Shown: positions 22,666 to 32,234, numbered from the stretch's first letter. The stretch is 33,440 bases of DNA from Paenibacillus sp. UNC451MF (GCF_000686845.1 NZ_JMLS01000042.1:1-33440); one strand, 5' to 3'. The notes: a model not told the origin generated them from the sequence alone. Translations and numbers: made by a program.

Positions 22666-23505
22666 ATGGAACAACCGCTCGTTTCAGTTATTATTCCAAC
22701 GTACAATCGGCTTGATAGTGTATGCGAATTGCTGGAATCGTTGTGCAGACAAACTTACCGTAATTTACAAATTGTACTTGTTAATGATGCCGGGGAGTCG
22801 GTTCGTGCTGTTTCTGAGCTGTACCCGGAGCTGGATTTGACGATTGTCGAGCTGGAAAAGAACGTTAGGCATGTTCAGGCGAGAAATCAGGGGCTTGCGT
22901 TTGCTCGTGGAGAATACATTCTATTATGTGATGACGACGACCTGCTGCTGCCAACACACGTGGAGAGGATGCTCGCCGCTATCGCGGATGCGGATATGGT
23001 ATATTCGGACGTGGAGATATTCGATTACGTGCTGGAGGGTATGACACGGCGAGCCACGAAACGCTTCGTATTTGCATATGAGCATGATTTGGAGGCAATG
23101 CGCAGGTTCTCGACTTTCGTCTCCTCGGGATGCCTTTACCGCAAAAGCTTGCATGAGCGAATCGGGTTGTTCGATGTAGACATGTACCATTATTGGGACT
23201 GGGATTTTTTCTTAAGGGCATCTGAGCATGGGCAGGTAAAAAGGGTGCCGGCGGCAAGCGCCCTCTACGCATTCTCACAAAGCGGGAGCAATATGTCGGG
23301 TGCGCACGAAGATATGCGTCCTTATTTGGATCGCTTGTCTGCTAAGCATAATTTAGGTAAGCTTCCTACGAAAAATTTTTTCCTGCTGCTTGAAGAGCCT
23401 GAAATGCAAGAACGTAAGGCTGCTACAGAAGTGCTGTGGGATGGGGAACCGATTGTTTCGCGTAGAGCGGCACGGGCGGCTGGAGATCCAACAGGAGAAA
23501 AATAA
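22666..23505 (+). CDS. Family 2 glycosyltransferase
   Basis: A 279-residue GT-A fold glycosyltransferase. The N-terminal strand VSVIIPTYNRLDSVCELLESL, the donor-binding VLVNDAGES, and the DXD-type metal motif CDDDDLLLP (D89-D92) are all present, followed by YSDVEIFDY and a C-terminal acceptor half with SSGCLYRKSLHERIGLFD and YHYWDWDFFLRA. It transfers sugar from a nucleotide donor to an unknown acceptor. GGAGGCG lies before the ATG. There are no transmembrane segments, so it is likely cytoplasmic or membrane-associated. It stands alone, upstream of recQ by about 225 nt. Confidence 0.9.
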   Translation: MEQPLVSVIIPTYNRLDSVCELLESLCRQTYRNLQIVLVNDAGESVRAVSELYPELDLTIVELEKNVRHVQARNQGLAFARGEYILLCDDDDLLLPTHVERMLAAIADADMVYSDVEIFDYVLEGMTRRATKRFVFAYEHDLEAMRRFSTFVSSGCLYRKSLHERIGLFDVDMYHYWDWDFFLRASEHGQVKRVPAASALYAFSQSGSNMSGAHEDMRPYLDRLSAKHNLGKLPTKNFFLLLEEPEMQERKAATEVLWDGEPIVSRRAARAAGDPTGEK

Positions 23506-23731
23506 GAATCAGGAAGCCCATCATGAGGCGCTAACCTTGTATAATAGAATAAACGAGCAGAAATCCGGACGGGGATAAAGCTTGATATAAAGTACGAGAA
23601 TCATGGCAATAGAACTAACAGCAAAGCAACGAAGTAACTCTGTCGGCATGGGAGAAAAGGGAACAAAGCGGACGATCCAACGGCCCTCTCTCCCCGCGGC
23701 ATCGGGTCAGGAAATAAAGGGGGAGCGCAGT

Positions 23732-25510
23732 TTGGCAGGCATGATGGAACGGGCTGAAAGAGTGCTCAAATCATATTACGGTTACGGAACATTCAGGGAC
23801 GGGCAGAAGAAGGTCATTAGCAGTATATTGGACAAGCGGGATACGCTTGGGATTATGCCGACCGGTGGAGGAAAGTCGATTTGTTATCAAGTGCCCGCGA
23901 TGCTGATGCAGGGAACGACGATCGTCGTCTCACCGTTGATCTCGCTCATGAAGGATCAGGTAGACGGGCTGGACAGCATCGGCATTTCGGCGACCTATAT
24001 TAACAGTTCTTTAACGTACGCACAGGTAGAGGTGCGGATTCGCAAGGCGAGCCGCGGAGAATACAAGATGCTCTATGTGGCGCCGGAGCGCCTGGAATCC
24101 GAACGATTCATCGATCTGCTGACCGAGCTTGAGGTACCTATGGTAGCGGTAGACGAGGCTCACTGTGTATCGCAGTGGGGGCATGATTTCCGTCCCAGCT
24201 ACCTTGCTATCAGCAGGCTTGTGGAGCACTTGCCGCAGCGGCCCATTCTGGCAGCTTTCACGGCGACAGCGACCGATCAGGTACGAGATGATATCGTCAA
24301 GCATCTGCAGCTGCAAGAGCCGGAGCTGCATGTAACAGGCTTTGCTCGGGAAAATCTCGCATTCTCGGTCATTAAAGGCGAGAACAAGCGGGATGTAATG
24401 CTCGATTATATTCGCGAGCATCGAGATGAAGTGGGGATCGTATACGCAGCTACGCGCAAGGAAGTGGACAACCTGTATGAGCTGCTGCGCAAGCAGAAAG
24501 TGCCTGTAGGCAAATACCATGCTGGTTTGAGCGATAGGGAGCGCGCTGAGGCGCAGGAACAGTTCCTGTACGATGAGGTTCGTGTCATTGTGGCAAGCAA
24601 CGCGTTCGGCATGGGAATCGATAAGTCCAATGTGCGCTATGTTATCCATTATAATATGCCCAAAAATATGGAGGCCTACTACCAGGAGGCGGGCCGTGCA
24701 GGCCGTGACGGAGAGCCGAGCGAGTGCATGCTGCTGTTCAGTCCACAGGACATTCATATACAGAAGTTTCTCATCGAGCAGTCCATCGGTGATCCTGCAC
24801 GGCAGGGGCAAGAATATCGGCGCCTTCAGCAGATGGCGGACTACTGCCACACATCACAGTGCTTGCAGCGCTACATTGTGCGTTATTTCGGAGACGATTG
24901 CGAGGACTGCGGGCGATGCAGCAGCTGCAGCACGGAGCGGCAGCTAACGGATATAACGGTTGAAGCGCAAAAAATATTCTCTTGCGTACGCCGAATGAAA
25001 GAGCGCTTCGGAGCGACTATGGTAGCTGCCGTACTGAAGGGCTCGCGCAGCAAGAAGGTGCTCGAGATGGGCTTTCAAGAACTCAGCACCTACGGATTGC
25101 TTAAGGATCGTACTGAGAAGGAGATTGTGGATTTGATCCAGCTTCTTGTCGCAGAAGGCTATCTGCTGATTACGGAAGGCAAATACCCTGTGCTCAGGCT
25201 GCAAGCCAAAGCACAAGCGGTCCTATCTGGTGAAGAGCAGGTTGTGCAAAAGATGCGTATCCGCACAGAGCCGGCTGCACGGGACGTGGAGGCGGAGCTG
25301 TTCGACCAGCTGCGCAGCCTTCGTACAGAGATTGCCAAGAAGGAAGGCATCCCGCCGTATATTGTATTTCCCGACAGCACGCTGCGGGAGATGTGCGGCA
25401 TCAAACCCACCAATCCGGCGGCCATGCTCAAGATCAAGGGCGTGGGGGAAGCGAAATTTTTCAAATATGGGGCTTATTTTATCGATTTTTTCAAAAATCA
25501 AAACGGATAG
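23732..25510 (+). CDS. recQ: ATP-dependent DNA helicase RecQ
   Basis: A helicase of about 592 residues with the full RecQ set. The helicase core has the Q-motif region YGYGTFRDGQ, Walker A MPTGGGKS, the DEAH-box VDEAHCVSQWGHDFRP, AFTATAT (motif III), and motif VI YYQEAGRAGRDGEPS. A Zn-binding region with CLQRYIVRYFGDDCEDCGRCSSC and a winged-helix region follow, then a C-terminal HRDC domain (PPYIVFPDSTLREMCGIKPT). It unwinds DNA in a 3'-5' direction in recombination and repair. TTG 23732 is preferred because AAAGGGGGAG is six bases upstream and the resulting length matches RecQ of relatives; the ATG at 23603 adds 43 unconserved residues. RNase HI follows 15 nt later. Confidence 0.9.
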   Translation: MAGMMERAERVLKSYYGYGTFRDGQKKVISSILDKRDTLGIMPTGGGKSICYQVPAMLMQGTTIVVSPLISLMKDQVDGLDSIGISATYINSSLTYAQVEVRIRKASRGEYKMLYVAPERLESERFIDLLTELEVPMVAVDEAHCVSQWGHDFRPSYLAISRLVEHLPQRPILAAFTATATDQVRDDIVKHLQLQEPELHVTGFARENLAFSVIKGENKRDVMLDYIREHRDEVGIVYAATRKEVDNLYELLRKQKVPVGKYHAGLSDRERAEAQEQFLYDEVRVIVASNAFGMGIDKSNVRYVIHYNMPKNMEAYYQEAGRAGRDGEPSECMLLFSPQDIHIQKFLIEQSIGDPARQGQEYRRLQQMADYCHTSQCLQRYIVRYFGDDCEDCGRCSSCSTERQLTDITVEAQKIFSCVRRMKERFGATMVAAVLKGSRSKKVLEMGFQELSTYGLLKDRTEKEIVDLIQLLVAEGYLLITEGKYPVLRLQAKAQAVLSGEEQVVQKMRIRTEPAARDVEAELFDQLRSLRTEIAKKEGIPPYIVFPDSTLREMCGIKPTNPAAMLKIKGVGEAKFFKYGAYFIDFFKNQNG

Positions 25511-25525
25511 TAGGTGCGTAGCGTA

Positions 25526-26194
25526 GTGGCCAAATCAAAGTATTACGTCGTATGGGAAGGAAAAGTGCCCGGTATCTACAATACATGGGCGGAATGCCAG
25601 GCACAGACGAACGGCTACCCGCAGGCGCGCTTCAAAGCCTATGAAAGCGAGGCGGAAGCCAAAGCCGCGATGTCACGCGGTTGGAAGGCATCCTTCGCGG
25701 CTGCCAATGCCAAAGGAGGTTCGACTGCCACAGCGTCTTCCTCAGGCAGCCGTAAGTCTGCCGGAAGCAGCTCTGCAAAGCCGGTACAGGCGGATCTGGA
25801 TAGCCTATCGGTGGACGTCGGCAGCAGAGGCAATCCCGGGATTGTTGAATACAAAGGGGTAAATACCCGGACAGGCGAGATCGTTTTCCAACATCCGCCG
25901 ATTTCAAAGGGGACGAACAATTTGGGGGAGTTTCTTGCGATCGTCCATGGTTTGGCTTATTTGAAGCAGAAGGGCAGCGACATGACGATTTACAGCGATT
26001 CCGTCACAGCTATCAGCTGGGTACGTAAGAAGGAGGTTGCGACCAACCTGGCTCGCGATGCCTCTACCCAGGAGATATGGACGCTGGTGGACCGCGCGCT
26101 AGCTTGGCTTCGCAGCAATACGTACAATAATAAAATCATCAAGTGGGATACCAAAGCTTGGGGAGAAATTAAAGCGGACTACGGACGGAAGTAG
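25526..26194 (+). CDS. rnhA: Ribonuclease HI with N-terminal hybrid-binding domain
   Basis: A 222-residue RNase HI that degrades the RNA strand of RNA-DNA hybrids. The N-terminal hybrid-binding domain starts YYVVWEGKVPGIYNTW (residues 6-21). A low-complexity Ser/Ala/Gly linker (about 63-86) leads to the catalytic domain with the DEDD residues D97 (VDVGS), E135 (NNLGEF), D158 (IYSDS) and D218 (IKADYG). The arrangement is that of the B. halodurans enzyme. GTG 25526 is chosen with TAGGTG upstream, giving the family-typical MAKSKYYVVW start; a GTG at 25514 is in frame. It follows RecQ closely, which suggests co-expression, and ends in a clear terminator. Confidence 0.92.
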   Translation: MAKSKYYVVWEGKVPGIYNTWAECQAQTNGYPQARFKAYESEAEAKAAMSRGWKASFAAANAKGGSTATASSSGSRKSAGSSSAKPVQADLDSLSVDVGSRGNPGIVEYKGVNTRTGEIVFQHPPISKGTNNLGEFLAIVHGLAYLKQKGSDMTIYSDSVTAISWVRKKEVATNLARDASTQEIWTLVDRALAWLRSNTYNNKIIKWDTKAWGEIKADYGRK

Positions 26195-26211
26195 GCTGCT
26201 AAACGCATCCA

Positions 26212-26245
26212 GTGCTTCAGCCTGAAAGGGTTGAAGCACTTTTTT
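26212..26245 (+). terminator. Terminator of the recQ-rnhA unit
   Basis: GTGCTTCAGCC (26212-26222) pairs with GGTTGAAGCAC (26229-26239), including one G-U pair, with a 6-nt loop and TTTTTT immediately after. Confidence 0.85.
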
Positions 26246-26344
26246 CTTGCCGCAACATTCCGTAAAATCGCTTCACAATGGGTATTATGATAGTAAAGAA
26301 TGTTAACGGAAGAAGCACCGCTGTCATCTTAACAAAAAGGATGA

Positions 26345-27301
26345 ATGCTATTGATACGGATATTAGCGTTTACGGAAAGCTGTGGTATGGTCGAAGAGTT
26401 GTCCTTGCAGGAGCTGCATCGCCCTGACGTTCAATGGTTTTGGGTTGATTTTGACCGCCCCACGGAAGAGGAAGCAAAGGAGCTGCATGAGTTTTTTCAT
26501 TTTCATCCGCTGGCTATCGAGGACTGCTTTCATCTCTTGCAGCGACCTAAGCTGGATTATTATGAGGATGTTCAATTCTTTGTTCTTCATGCCATTAATG
26601 AAGTAACATTGGGCGCAGAGGAAGTCGATATGTTTTTAGGAGACCGATATGTCGTGTCCTTTCATTTTGGTCAGCTAAAGGCGGTTGACGAAGCGTGGCA
26701 GCGAATCAAAGAATCCAAGCATGTACTGGAGCTTAACCATCTTTACTGCGCTTATTTGGTTATAGACCATCTGGTGGATCAATACTTCCCATGCGTATAT
26801 CAGATTGAAGACCAGCTCAACGAGCTTGAAAGCAACACAGGTCAAAAGTCGATCGAGAAGCTGATGAGCGAAACGTTCGAAGTACGCTCTAAGCTGCTGA
26901 AGCTGCGGCGTACGATTTTCCCAATGCGGGACCTATTGTACCGCGTGATCAGCTCGGATCGAATCATGGGTTTGAAAGACCAAGTGTTTTTCTTCTCGGA
27001 CATTTATGATCATCTGCTCAAGCTATCCGAGATTTTGGAATCAAACCGTGACGTGACTGCGGATTTGAGAGACAGCTATATCTCATTGAATTCCAATCGG
27101 ATGAACAACATTATGAAGACTCTCACGGTCATTACGACCATATTTATGCCATTAACTTTTATTGCCGGTATCTATGGGATGAACTTTCAAAATATGCCGG
27201 AGCTGACCTGGTCATGGGGGTATTTTGCGGTACTAGCGGTGATGTTCGGTATTGGGATCGGTATGTTTTTATGGTTCCGTCAAAAGGGCTGGTTTAAATA
27301 A
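26345..27301 (+). CDS. corA: CorA-family magnesium/divalent cation transporter
   Basis: A 318-residue CorA-type channel. The large N-terminal cytoplasmic domain (about 1-245) contains long helices, e.g. KLMSETFEVRSKLLKLRRTIFPMRD. Two C-terminal helices follow (about 258-277 and 292-312), with the signature GMN at 278-280 in IYGMNFQNMPEL, which forms the pore mouth. It forms a pentamer for Mg2+ uptake, and the short basic tail ends in KGWFK. AAAAAGG lies four bases before ATG 26345; a TTG six bases later has a more usual distance, so the start may be 26351. It is preceded by the recQ-rnhA terminator and is followed by a 200-nt gap. Confidence 0.9.
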   Translation: MLLIRILAFTESCGMVEELSLQELHRPDVQWFWVDFDRPTEEEAKELHEFFHFHPLAIEDCFHLLQRPKLDYYEDVQFFVLHAINEVTLGAEEVDMFLGDRYVVSFHFGQLKAVDEAWQRIKESKHVLELNHLYCAYLVIDHLVDQYFPCVYQIEDQLNELESNTGQKSIEKLMSETFEVRSKLLKLRRTIFPMRDLLYRVISSDRIMGLKDQVFFFSDIYDHLLKLSEILESNRDVTADLRDSYISLNSNRMNNIMKTLTVITTIFMPLTFIAGIYGMNFQNMPELTWSWGYFAVLAVMFGIGIGMFLWFRQKGWFK

Positions 27302-27499
27302 CAGACACGTAAAACGGAGAAAAAACGCGATAATAGAGCTGTATTTAAGCGAGAAGCGCATATACGGACCTATATGCTTGATTAAGAAGGTGAAAGATTC
27401 CTCCCAACCGTTTATAATCGAGGGCAGTGAATATCGGCCCCGGCAATCCTGAGAGTGGAACGCCAACTGAGAGATTAACGGAATAGGAGAGGATTTTTC

Positions 27500-28954
27500 T
27501 TGTTTTTTGAACGGTTGAAACAAGGCTTTTTTGGTAATGTCCGAAGTGATATTTTGTCTGGCTTGACGGTTGCTTTTGCTTTAATTCCGGAAGCTATTGC
27601 GTTTTCCATTATGGCGGGTGTGGATCCGATGGTCGGCTTGTACGCTTCCTTCACCATTGCTGTGACGATATCGATCGTCGGCGGACGTCCTGGAATGATC
27701 TCGGCGGCGACGGGAGCTATGGCTTCTTTAATGGGACCGATTATTGTCAAATACGGATTGGATTATTTGTTTGCGGCGACGCTTTTGACCGGACTACTGC
27801 AGTGGATACTTGGAGCTTGCAAAGTGGGACGGGTTATAACCTTTGTGCCGCAATCGGTTATCGTCGGGTTCGTCAATGCTTTGGCTATAATCATTTTCAT
27901 GGCGCAGCTTCCTAACTTTGTTGGCGCGACTTGGCTTATGTATTTGATGGTTGCGGGAACGCTGGCCATTATTTATTTGCTGCCGCGCATCACGAAGGCA
28001 GTTCCTTCCGCGTTAGTCGCCATTATTGTCATGACGATCATTACGATGGCAACGGGGGCTGATCTGCGAACCGTCGGAGACATGGGGGATATTCGCCAGG
28101 CGCTGCCGATGTTCCACATTCCAGAAGTGCCGTTAACATTAGGTACCTTGCTCACGCTGCTGCCTTATTCGTTGGCTTTGGCTGTTGTTGGTATGACAGA
28201 AACTCTGCTGACAGCCACCATTGTGGATGAAATGACGGAAACCAAGAGCAACAAAAACCGTGAAATCCGCGGCCAAGGCATTGCTAATATCGTCACAGGC
28301 TTCTTCGGTGGCATGGCAGGCTGCGCAATGATCGGACAAACCGTCATTAACGTCAGATCCGGAGGAAGAACCAGGCTGTCTACTTTTGTGGCGGGGATCT
28401 TTTTGTTGTTCCTCATCATGGTGCTGGGAGACGTCGTAAAGCAGATTCCGATGGCAGCTCTTGTAGGGGTTATGTTCATGGTCTCGATAGGAACGTTCGA
28501 CTGGAACTCCATTCGGACTATTGGAAAAATCCCGCGCGGTGACGCCATTGTGATGGTGCTGACTGTTGCTATTGTTGTAGCAACCTCCGACTTGGCGATT
28601 GGCGTTGTCTCTGGGGTTATCCTGAGTGCCGTACATTTCGGCTGGAAAATGGCTCGTCTGCGCTGCAGCACCTTAACGAATGAGAAAGGGCATAAGGTTT
28701 ATGAAATATCCGGGCAGCTGTTTTTCGGAACGATGATGCATTTTGTGGATTTGTTCGATTATGCAGCAGATCCTGAGCAAATTGTGATTGATATGAGCGC
28801 TTCGCATGTATGGGATCATTCCGCGGTGACGGCATTGACCAAAGTTACACAGAAATATGCCGGGCTAGGAAAAAAGGTCACTCTCACCGGATTGAATTCG
28901 GAAAGCCGCAAAATCATCGATCGGGTGGGGCTCTCCAGCGAATCGGCTCATTAA
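27500..28954 (+). CDS. SulP-family inorganic anion transporter with STAS domain
   Basis: A 484-residue member of the SulP family. The transmembrane domain has about 10-12 helices (residues 15-375), beginning with [20 protein letters not shown] and including MVGLYASF and the family-typical [18 protein letters not shown]-terminal STAS domain (about 395-480) shows [32 protein letters not shown] and [12 protein letters not shown], the phosphorylation-like Ser/Asp loop. Substrates may be sulfate, bicarbonate or another anion. TTG 27500 has AGGAGAGG seven bases upstream. Complete and intact; no operon partner is close enough to suggest the substrate. Confidence 0.9.
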   Translation: MFFERLKQGFFGNVRSDILSGLTVAFALIPEAIAFSIMAGVDPMVGLYASFTIAVTISIVGGRPGMISAATGAMASLMGPIIVKYGLDYLFAATLLTGLLQWILGACKVGRVITFVPQSVIVGFVNALAIIIFMAQLPNFVGATWLMYLMVAGTLAIIYLLPRITKAVPSALVAIIVMTIITMATGADLRTVGDMGDIRQALPMFHIPEVPLTLGTLLTLLPYSLALAVVGMTETLLTATIVDEMTETKSNKNREIRGQGIANIVTGFFGGMAGCAMIGQTVINVRSGGRTRLSTFVAGIFLLFLIMVLGDVVKQIPMAALVGVMFMVSIGTFDWNSIRTIGKIPRGDAIVMVLTVAIVVATSDLAIGVVSGVILSAVHFGWKMARLRCSTLTNEKGHKVYEISGQLFFGTMMHFVDLFDYAADPEQIVIDMSASHVWDHSAVTALTKVTQKYAGLGKKVTLTGLNSESRKIIDRVGLSSESAH

Positions 28955-29048
28955 TGCCATGAAATAAAATAGTGTAAATCATATCGTATATGGAACGGAT
29001 CAGTACATCGAGAGATAGAACAAGACAGAATGAGAGGTTCGATCGGGC

Positions 29049-29834
29049 ATGGCATTATGGGGGACGATAGTCAACGCGGTAGCAATATTAGTCGGAGGCA
29101 TGCTTGGACTTGTGCTTCATCGGATGAGCCAAGGGATTCGCAGCACGGTGATGCAGGGGATAGGGATGGCGCTTATAGCGCTCGGGTTGTCGATGACGTT
29201 AAAATCGAGCAACTTTTTGCTGATTGTAGCGAGTCTGGTGCTGGGCGGTATTATCGGTGAAGTCCTCCAACTGGAACGGGGATTGGAAAAGCTGGGGCAG
29301 CAGCTGGAGCGAGGCGTCAACGCCTTATCACGCATCGGCAAAGGGCGACGCCATGCGGATAGCGGTTTGCAGGGTGATGACGGTACTGAACTGAGTACCG
29401 ACAGGAAGCAGGGAAGAATCGCGCTCGGTTTCGTCAATACGACATTGATCTACTGCGTCGGCGCGATGGCCATCCTTGGCGCGTTGGACGGCGGATTGCG
29501 CGGACAGCATGAGATATTGTACACGAAAGCTATGCTGGATGGATTTACAGCTATTATCTTTTCCTCGACTATGGGAGTCGGTGTACTGTTCTCGGCGGTT
29601 CCCGTGTTTCTGTATCAGGGAGCTATAGCTCTTGCAGCGGCAGGAATTTCTACCCTTATTCAACAGGACATGCTTACTGAGATTATTGCCCAAATAACAG
29701 CGGTGGGAGGCGTGCTCATTATGGGGATCGGAGTGAATTTGCTTGAGATTCGGAAGATCAATGTAGCGAATTTGCTGCCATCCTTACTGATAGCCGCCTT
29801 GGCGGTTCCTTTTATTCAATGGGTTAGCGGTTAG
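29049..29834 (+). CDS. DUF554 membrane protein
   Basis: A 261-residue membrane protein matching DUF554, a family of unknown function with about seven helices. It opens with LWGTIVNAVAILVGGMLGL, has GMALIALGLSMTLKSSNFL and the glycine-rich LVLGGIIGEVL, then a cytoplasmic loop (about 75-120) with a charged, variable part. The second half holds FVNTTLIYCVGAMAILGALDGGLRG, which is the strongest family block, and ends in PFIQWVSG. The ATG has GAGAGG about ten bases upstream. It is separated from the SulP gene by 95 nt and may be read from the same promoter, but this is not shown. Confidence 0.85.
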   Translation: MALWGTIVNAVAILVGGMLGLVLHRMSQGIRSTVMQGIGMALIALGLSMTLKSSNFLLIVASLVLGGIIGEVLQLERGLEKLGQQLERGVNALSRIGKGRRHADSGLQGDDGTELSTDRKQGRIALGFVNTTLIYCVGAMAILGALDGGLRGQHEILYTKAMLDGFTAIIFSSTMGVGVLFSAVPVFLYQGAIALAAAGISTLIQQDMLTEIIAQITAVGGVLIMGIGVNLLEIRKINVANLLPSLLIAALAVPFIQWVSG

Positions 29835-29861
29835 ATGGGGGAGGAAAGAGCCATCCGTAAG

Positions 29862-30091
29862 GGGGCACAGATTGACGAGGTGTGGAATCGAAAAATGGCT
29901 TCGGTATCCCGGTGGAGTATCCCCTTCCGGTCGCTGTTGTTATCGGGAGATTTTCATTTATACGCTATAGAGCTGTGATTTCCCGATAACAAAGGCGTGC
30001 GCTTCGCTCTTACAGGGGATACCCCACCTACCACCTTTACATTTTTCAGTACTAATGGATTTCTCGACAATCTGTGCCCCTCGCGAAGGGG
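29862..30091 (+). repeat. Nested-palindrome repeat, copy B
   Basis: The element lies in the 306-nt gap between two convergent genes. Outermost arms GGGGCACAGATTGACGAG (29862-29879) and CTCGACAATCTGTGCCCC (30063-30080) pair at 17 of 18 positions. Within is the stem GGTGGAGTATCCCC / GGGGATACCCCACC (29911-29924 / 30015-30028, one mismatch), enclosing a second stem TTGTTATCGGGAGAT / ATTTCCCGATAACAA (29937-29951 / 29978-29992, fully paired as RNA using a G-U). It matches the reverse complement of copy A (19251-19453). The gap otherwise holds only the terminator at 30077-30100. Confidence 0.85.
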
Positions 30092-30100
30092 TTCTTTTTT
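30077..30100 (+). terminator. Terminator at the end of repeat copy B
   Basis: A short hairpin CCCCT-CGCGA-AGGGG (30077-30091) is followed by TTCTTTTTTT. Its 5' arm CCCC is also part of the outer stem of copy B, so outer-stem formation and terminator formation exclude each other. Confidence 0.7.
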
Positions 30101-30140
30101 TATAATAGTAATGAAAGCAGTAAAACGGTACCTCGATATC

Positions 30141-30800
30141 TTAGTGCGGAGTATCGCTGCTTTGAATGACAAGGAGCAGTCCCGAAGAAATCGTAATGAC
30201 CCCAACAGGCTCAACGAGAATATTGCTGATACCCAGCGACTGCCCTATCGTCAAGGTGGCGTTGTGCAGAGGGTACTGGAATCCGTCCAGTGTAATGCCG
30301 TTGACATCCAGACTCAATGGAAGCAGAGAGACATGAGTGTGCCGATCCCGATGGATGCGCAATGGAGCACGGTTATTGGTTAGAGAGATGCGGTTATGCG
30401 CATCGACGATACTGCAAAGAATGCCTGCCTCCAGTCCCTTGCGCAGTAAATGGAGGTTCGCCAGCGAGTGGTCCCAGCGTGTGCCGAGCACGCCGCACAG
30501 CACGATTTCTCCCGGTTGCTGCTCTAATGCCCAGTTCATGGCCATTTCGGTGTCGGTTAAGTCCTTCATTACCGGGTCACAGGTCATAAATCGCTTACTT
30601 TCTTGCTCTATCCGCAAGGCCTCCTCCGAAGTAACTGAATCAAAGTCGCCGAGAGCAAGATCGGGTATAAGTCCATTCTGCAGCAGGAAGAGAGCGCCTT
30701 TGTCAGCTCCTACCAACAGATCTCCAGGCTGTATAAGCCGAAGTGCCCACGGGCCGAGACTTCCTCCGGAAAAAATGATAATACGGGGACCGTTTGTCAT
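30141..30800 (-). CDS. thiN: Thiamine pyrophosphokinase
   Basis: A 219-residue cytoplasmic enzyme that makes thiamine pyrophosphate from thiamine and ATP. The N-terminal ATP-binding domain has IIIFSGGSLGP, then LLVGADKGALFLLQNGLIPDLALGDFDSV, with the conserved GDFDS. The second domain contains DLTDTEMAMNWALEQ, the GVLGTRWDHSLANLHLL block typical of the family, and a beta-rich C-terminal part with VSLLPLSLDVNGITLDGFQYPL. Length and motif order are standard. The ATG at 30800 has GGAAAGGAAC about 12 nt upstream; a nearer ATG is immediately followed by TAA. No TPP riboswitch core was seen. It faces repeat copy B and the DUF554 gene. Confidence 0.88.
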   Translation of the reverse strand: MTNGPRIIIFSGGSLGPWALRLIQPGDLLVGADKGALFLLQNGLIPDLALGDFDSVTSEEALRIEQESKRFMTCDPVMKDLTDTEMAMNWALEQQPGEIVLCGVLGTRWDHSLANLHLLRKGLEAGILCSIVDAHNRISLTNNRAPLRIHRDRHTHVSLLPLSLDVNGITLDGFQYPLHNATLTIGQSLGISNILVEPVGVITISSGLLLVIQSSDTPH

Positions 30801-31069
30801 TTTACATTGTGTTCCTTTCCTATATCATTTTTGAGTTATTTTATTGTAGCATATACGGCAAGGGTTGAATTGCCATGAAGGATAAAGGAAGGCTTGATGT
30901 CAATTCAAGTGATATAAAGCCATCGTACCAATAGATGTAAAAGCAAGTATACAGCCAGAATATTTCTATGATATTGTTAACGTGTGCAATTATTTATGAA
31001 ATTTATGAAACAATTATTGGGGATCTTAGACTGTTTTCAAAGAAGAATTCAAGTGCAGGAGGGATACTT

Positions 31070-32068
31070 ATGAAAATGGAAGATATGGTTGCAAAGGGGC
31101 TGTTCGCTAACTCGCTGCGTACGGTGCAGACCGCGGAGGGGTGGATGCCTGTCCGTTTTACCGAACGTCAGATGGAGTTATACAGCAAGGAGGAAAGATT
31201 CCATAACCGCAGTCATTGTCCGGCGGGTATTTGTCTCGATTTCGTATCGGACACGCAGTCTGTTGAGTTGAATTATTCCCTGGGCAGCGTGGTTCGTAAA
31301 TGGGCCTATTTCGATATTTGGCTGGACGGTGCTATGGTGGCAAGTCTCGGTCCGGACACTTTGGAGGAAGACCAAGGCAAAGTCACGTTTGAACTGGGTG
31401 AAGGCTTGCCTCTTGGTCCGCATAGAAGATGGACGATTTATTTGCCGCAAAATGCAATGCTGACGATTCATTCGCTGGAGCTTTCGGAAGGGGCGTCCAT
31501 CGAGGCAGCCAAGCCTCATCCACGGAACTTGCTTTGTTTAGGCGACTCCATAACGCAAGGGATGGATGCGAAGAAGCCTTCCTCCACTTATGCGGTTCTT
31601 CTCTCGCGTACGTTAGAGATGAACCTGCTCAATCATGGAGTGGGAGGCTACGTGTTCGATGCGAACAGCCTGGATGAGAGCTTACCGTACAAACCGGATT
31701 TGGTCACTGTCGCCTATGGAACGAATGACTGGGGACGATTCGAAACGCTGGATATTTTCCGTCACCATTGCTCCGAATTTATGGCTAAAGCGGCGAAGCT
31801 GTATGCCGGTGTTCCTATGTACGTGCTGACTCCGTACTGGAGAGCGGACCAACAAAAGGTCGTTAAGATGGGAACACTGCAGCAATTAAGCGACGTCTTG
31901 CGCGAAATAGGTGAAGCATATCCGAATATAACGGTGGTGGACGGGCAGAAGCTTATTCCCCATCTGCCGGAACTGTTCGGCGATGGTTTTTTGCATCCGA
32001 ATGATGAAGGCTTTTTACATATCGCCATGAATCTATTCAAACAAATAGCAGCAAATGGGCATAACTAG
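31070..32068 (+). CDS. SGNH/GDSL-type esterase or deacetylase
   Basis: A 332-residue hydrolase with two parts. An N-terminal beta-sandwich (about 25-145) resembles the ancillary domains of CE2-like carbohydrate esterases. The SGNH hydrolase domain follows: block I LCLGDSITQG puts the nucleophile at S160, block II is LNHGVGGYVFDA, block III is VAYGTNDWG with the Asn, and block V DGFLHPNDEGF carries the D-H pair near residues 305-309. It likely removes acyl groups from a sugar or polymer. ATG 31070 is preferred because GCAGGAGGGA lies just upstream; a 34-residue N-terminal extension to 30968 has no site. It has no signal peptide, so it appears cytoplasmic. The MBL-fold gene follows by 166 nt. 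Confidence 0.85.
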   Translation: MKMEDMVAKGLFANSLRTVQTAEGWMPVRFTERQMELYSKEERFHNRSHCPAGICLDFVSDTQSVELNYSLGSVVRKWAYFDIWLDGAMVASLGPDTLEEDQGKVTFELGEGLPLGPHRRWTIYLPQNAMLTIHSLELSEGASIEAAKPHPRNLLCLGDSITQGMDAKKPSSTYAVLLSRTLEMNLLNHGVGGYVFDANSLDESLPYKPDLVTVAYGTNDWGRFETLDIFRHHCSEFMAKAAKLYAGVPMYVLTPYWRADQQKVVKMGTLQQLSDVLREIGEAYPNITVVDGQKLIPHLPELFGDGFLHPNDEGFLHIAMNLFKQIAANGHN

Positions 32069-32234
32069 GTAGGCATATCTTTTGTGATGCACCTCCAATA
32101 TGGGTTTGCCACTCGGTAGACTGCTGGTTTTGCGCCAGACCATCGTAAGCGGTATAGTAGAAAGAGACCTGTATATACAGTACAGTAAGCTCATGATGGC
32201 TCGACAAAAGGCAGAGAGTGGGGCAGGGGAAACC

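Noticed and set aside
24011-24850. A 279-residue minus-strand open frame opposite recQ
   Set aside because: It is a mirror of a strongly conserved gene, has no ribosome site and no recognisable domain.
29862-30091. Integron attC site
   Set aside because: Palindromic shape and TAACAA strings recall attC, but there is no integrase, no cassette array and the R'/R'' core pattern is not met.
30801-31069. A TPP riboswitch upstream of thiN or a gene in this gap
   Set aside because: No conserved TPP core is seen on either strand; only A/T-rich intergenic sequence.
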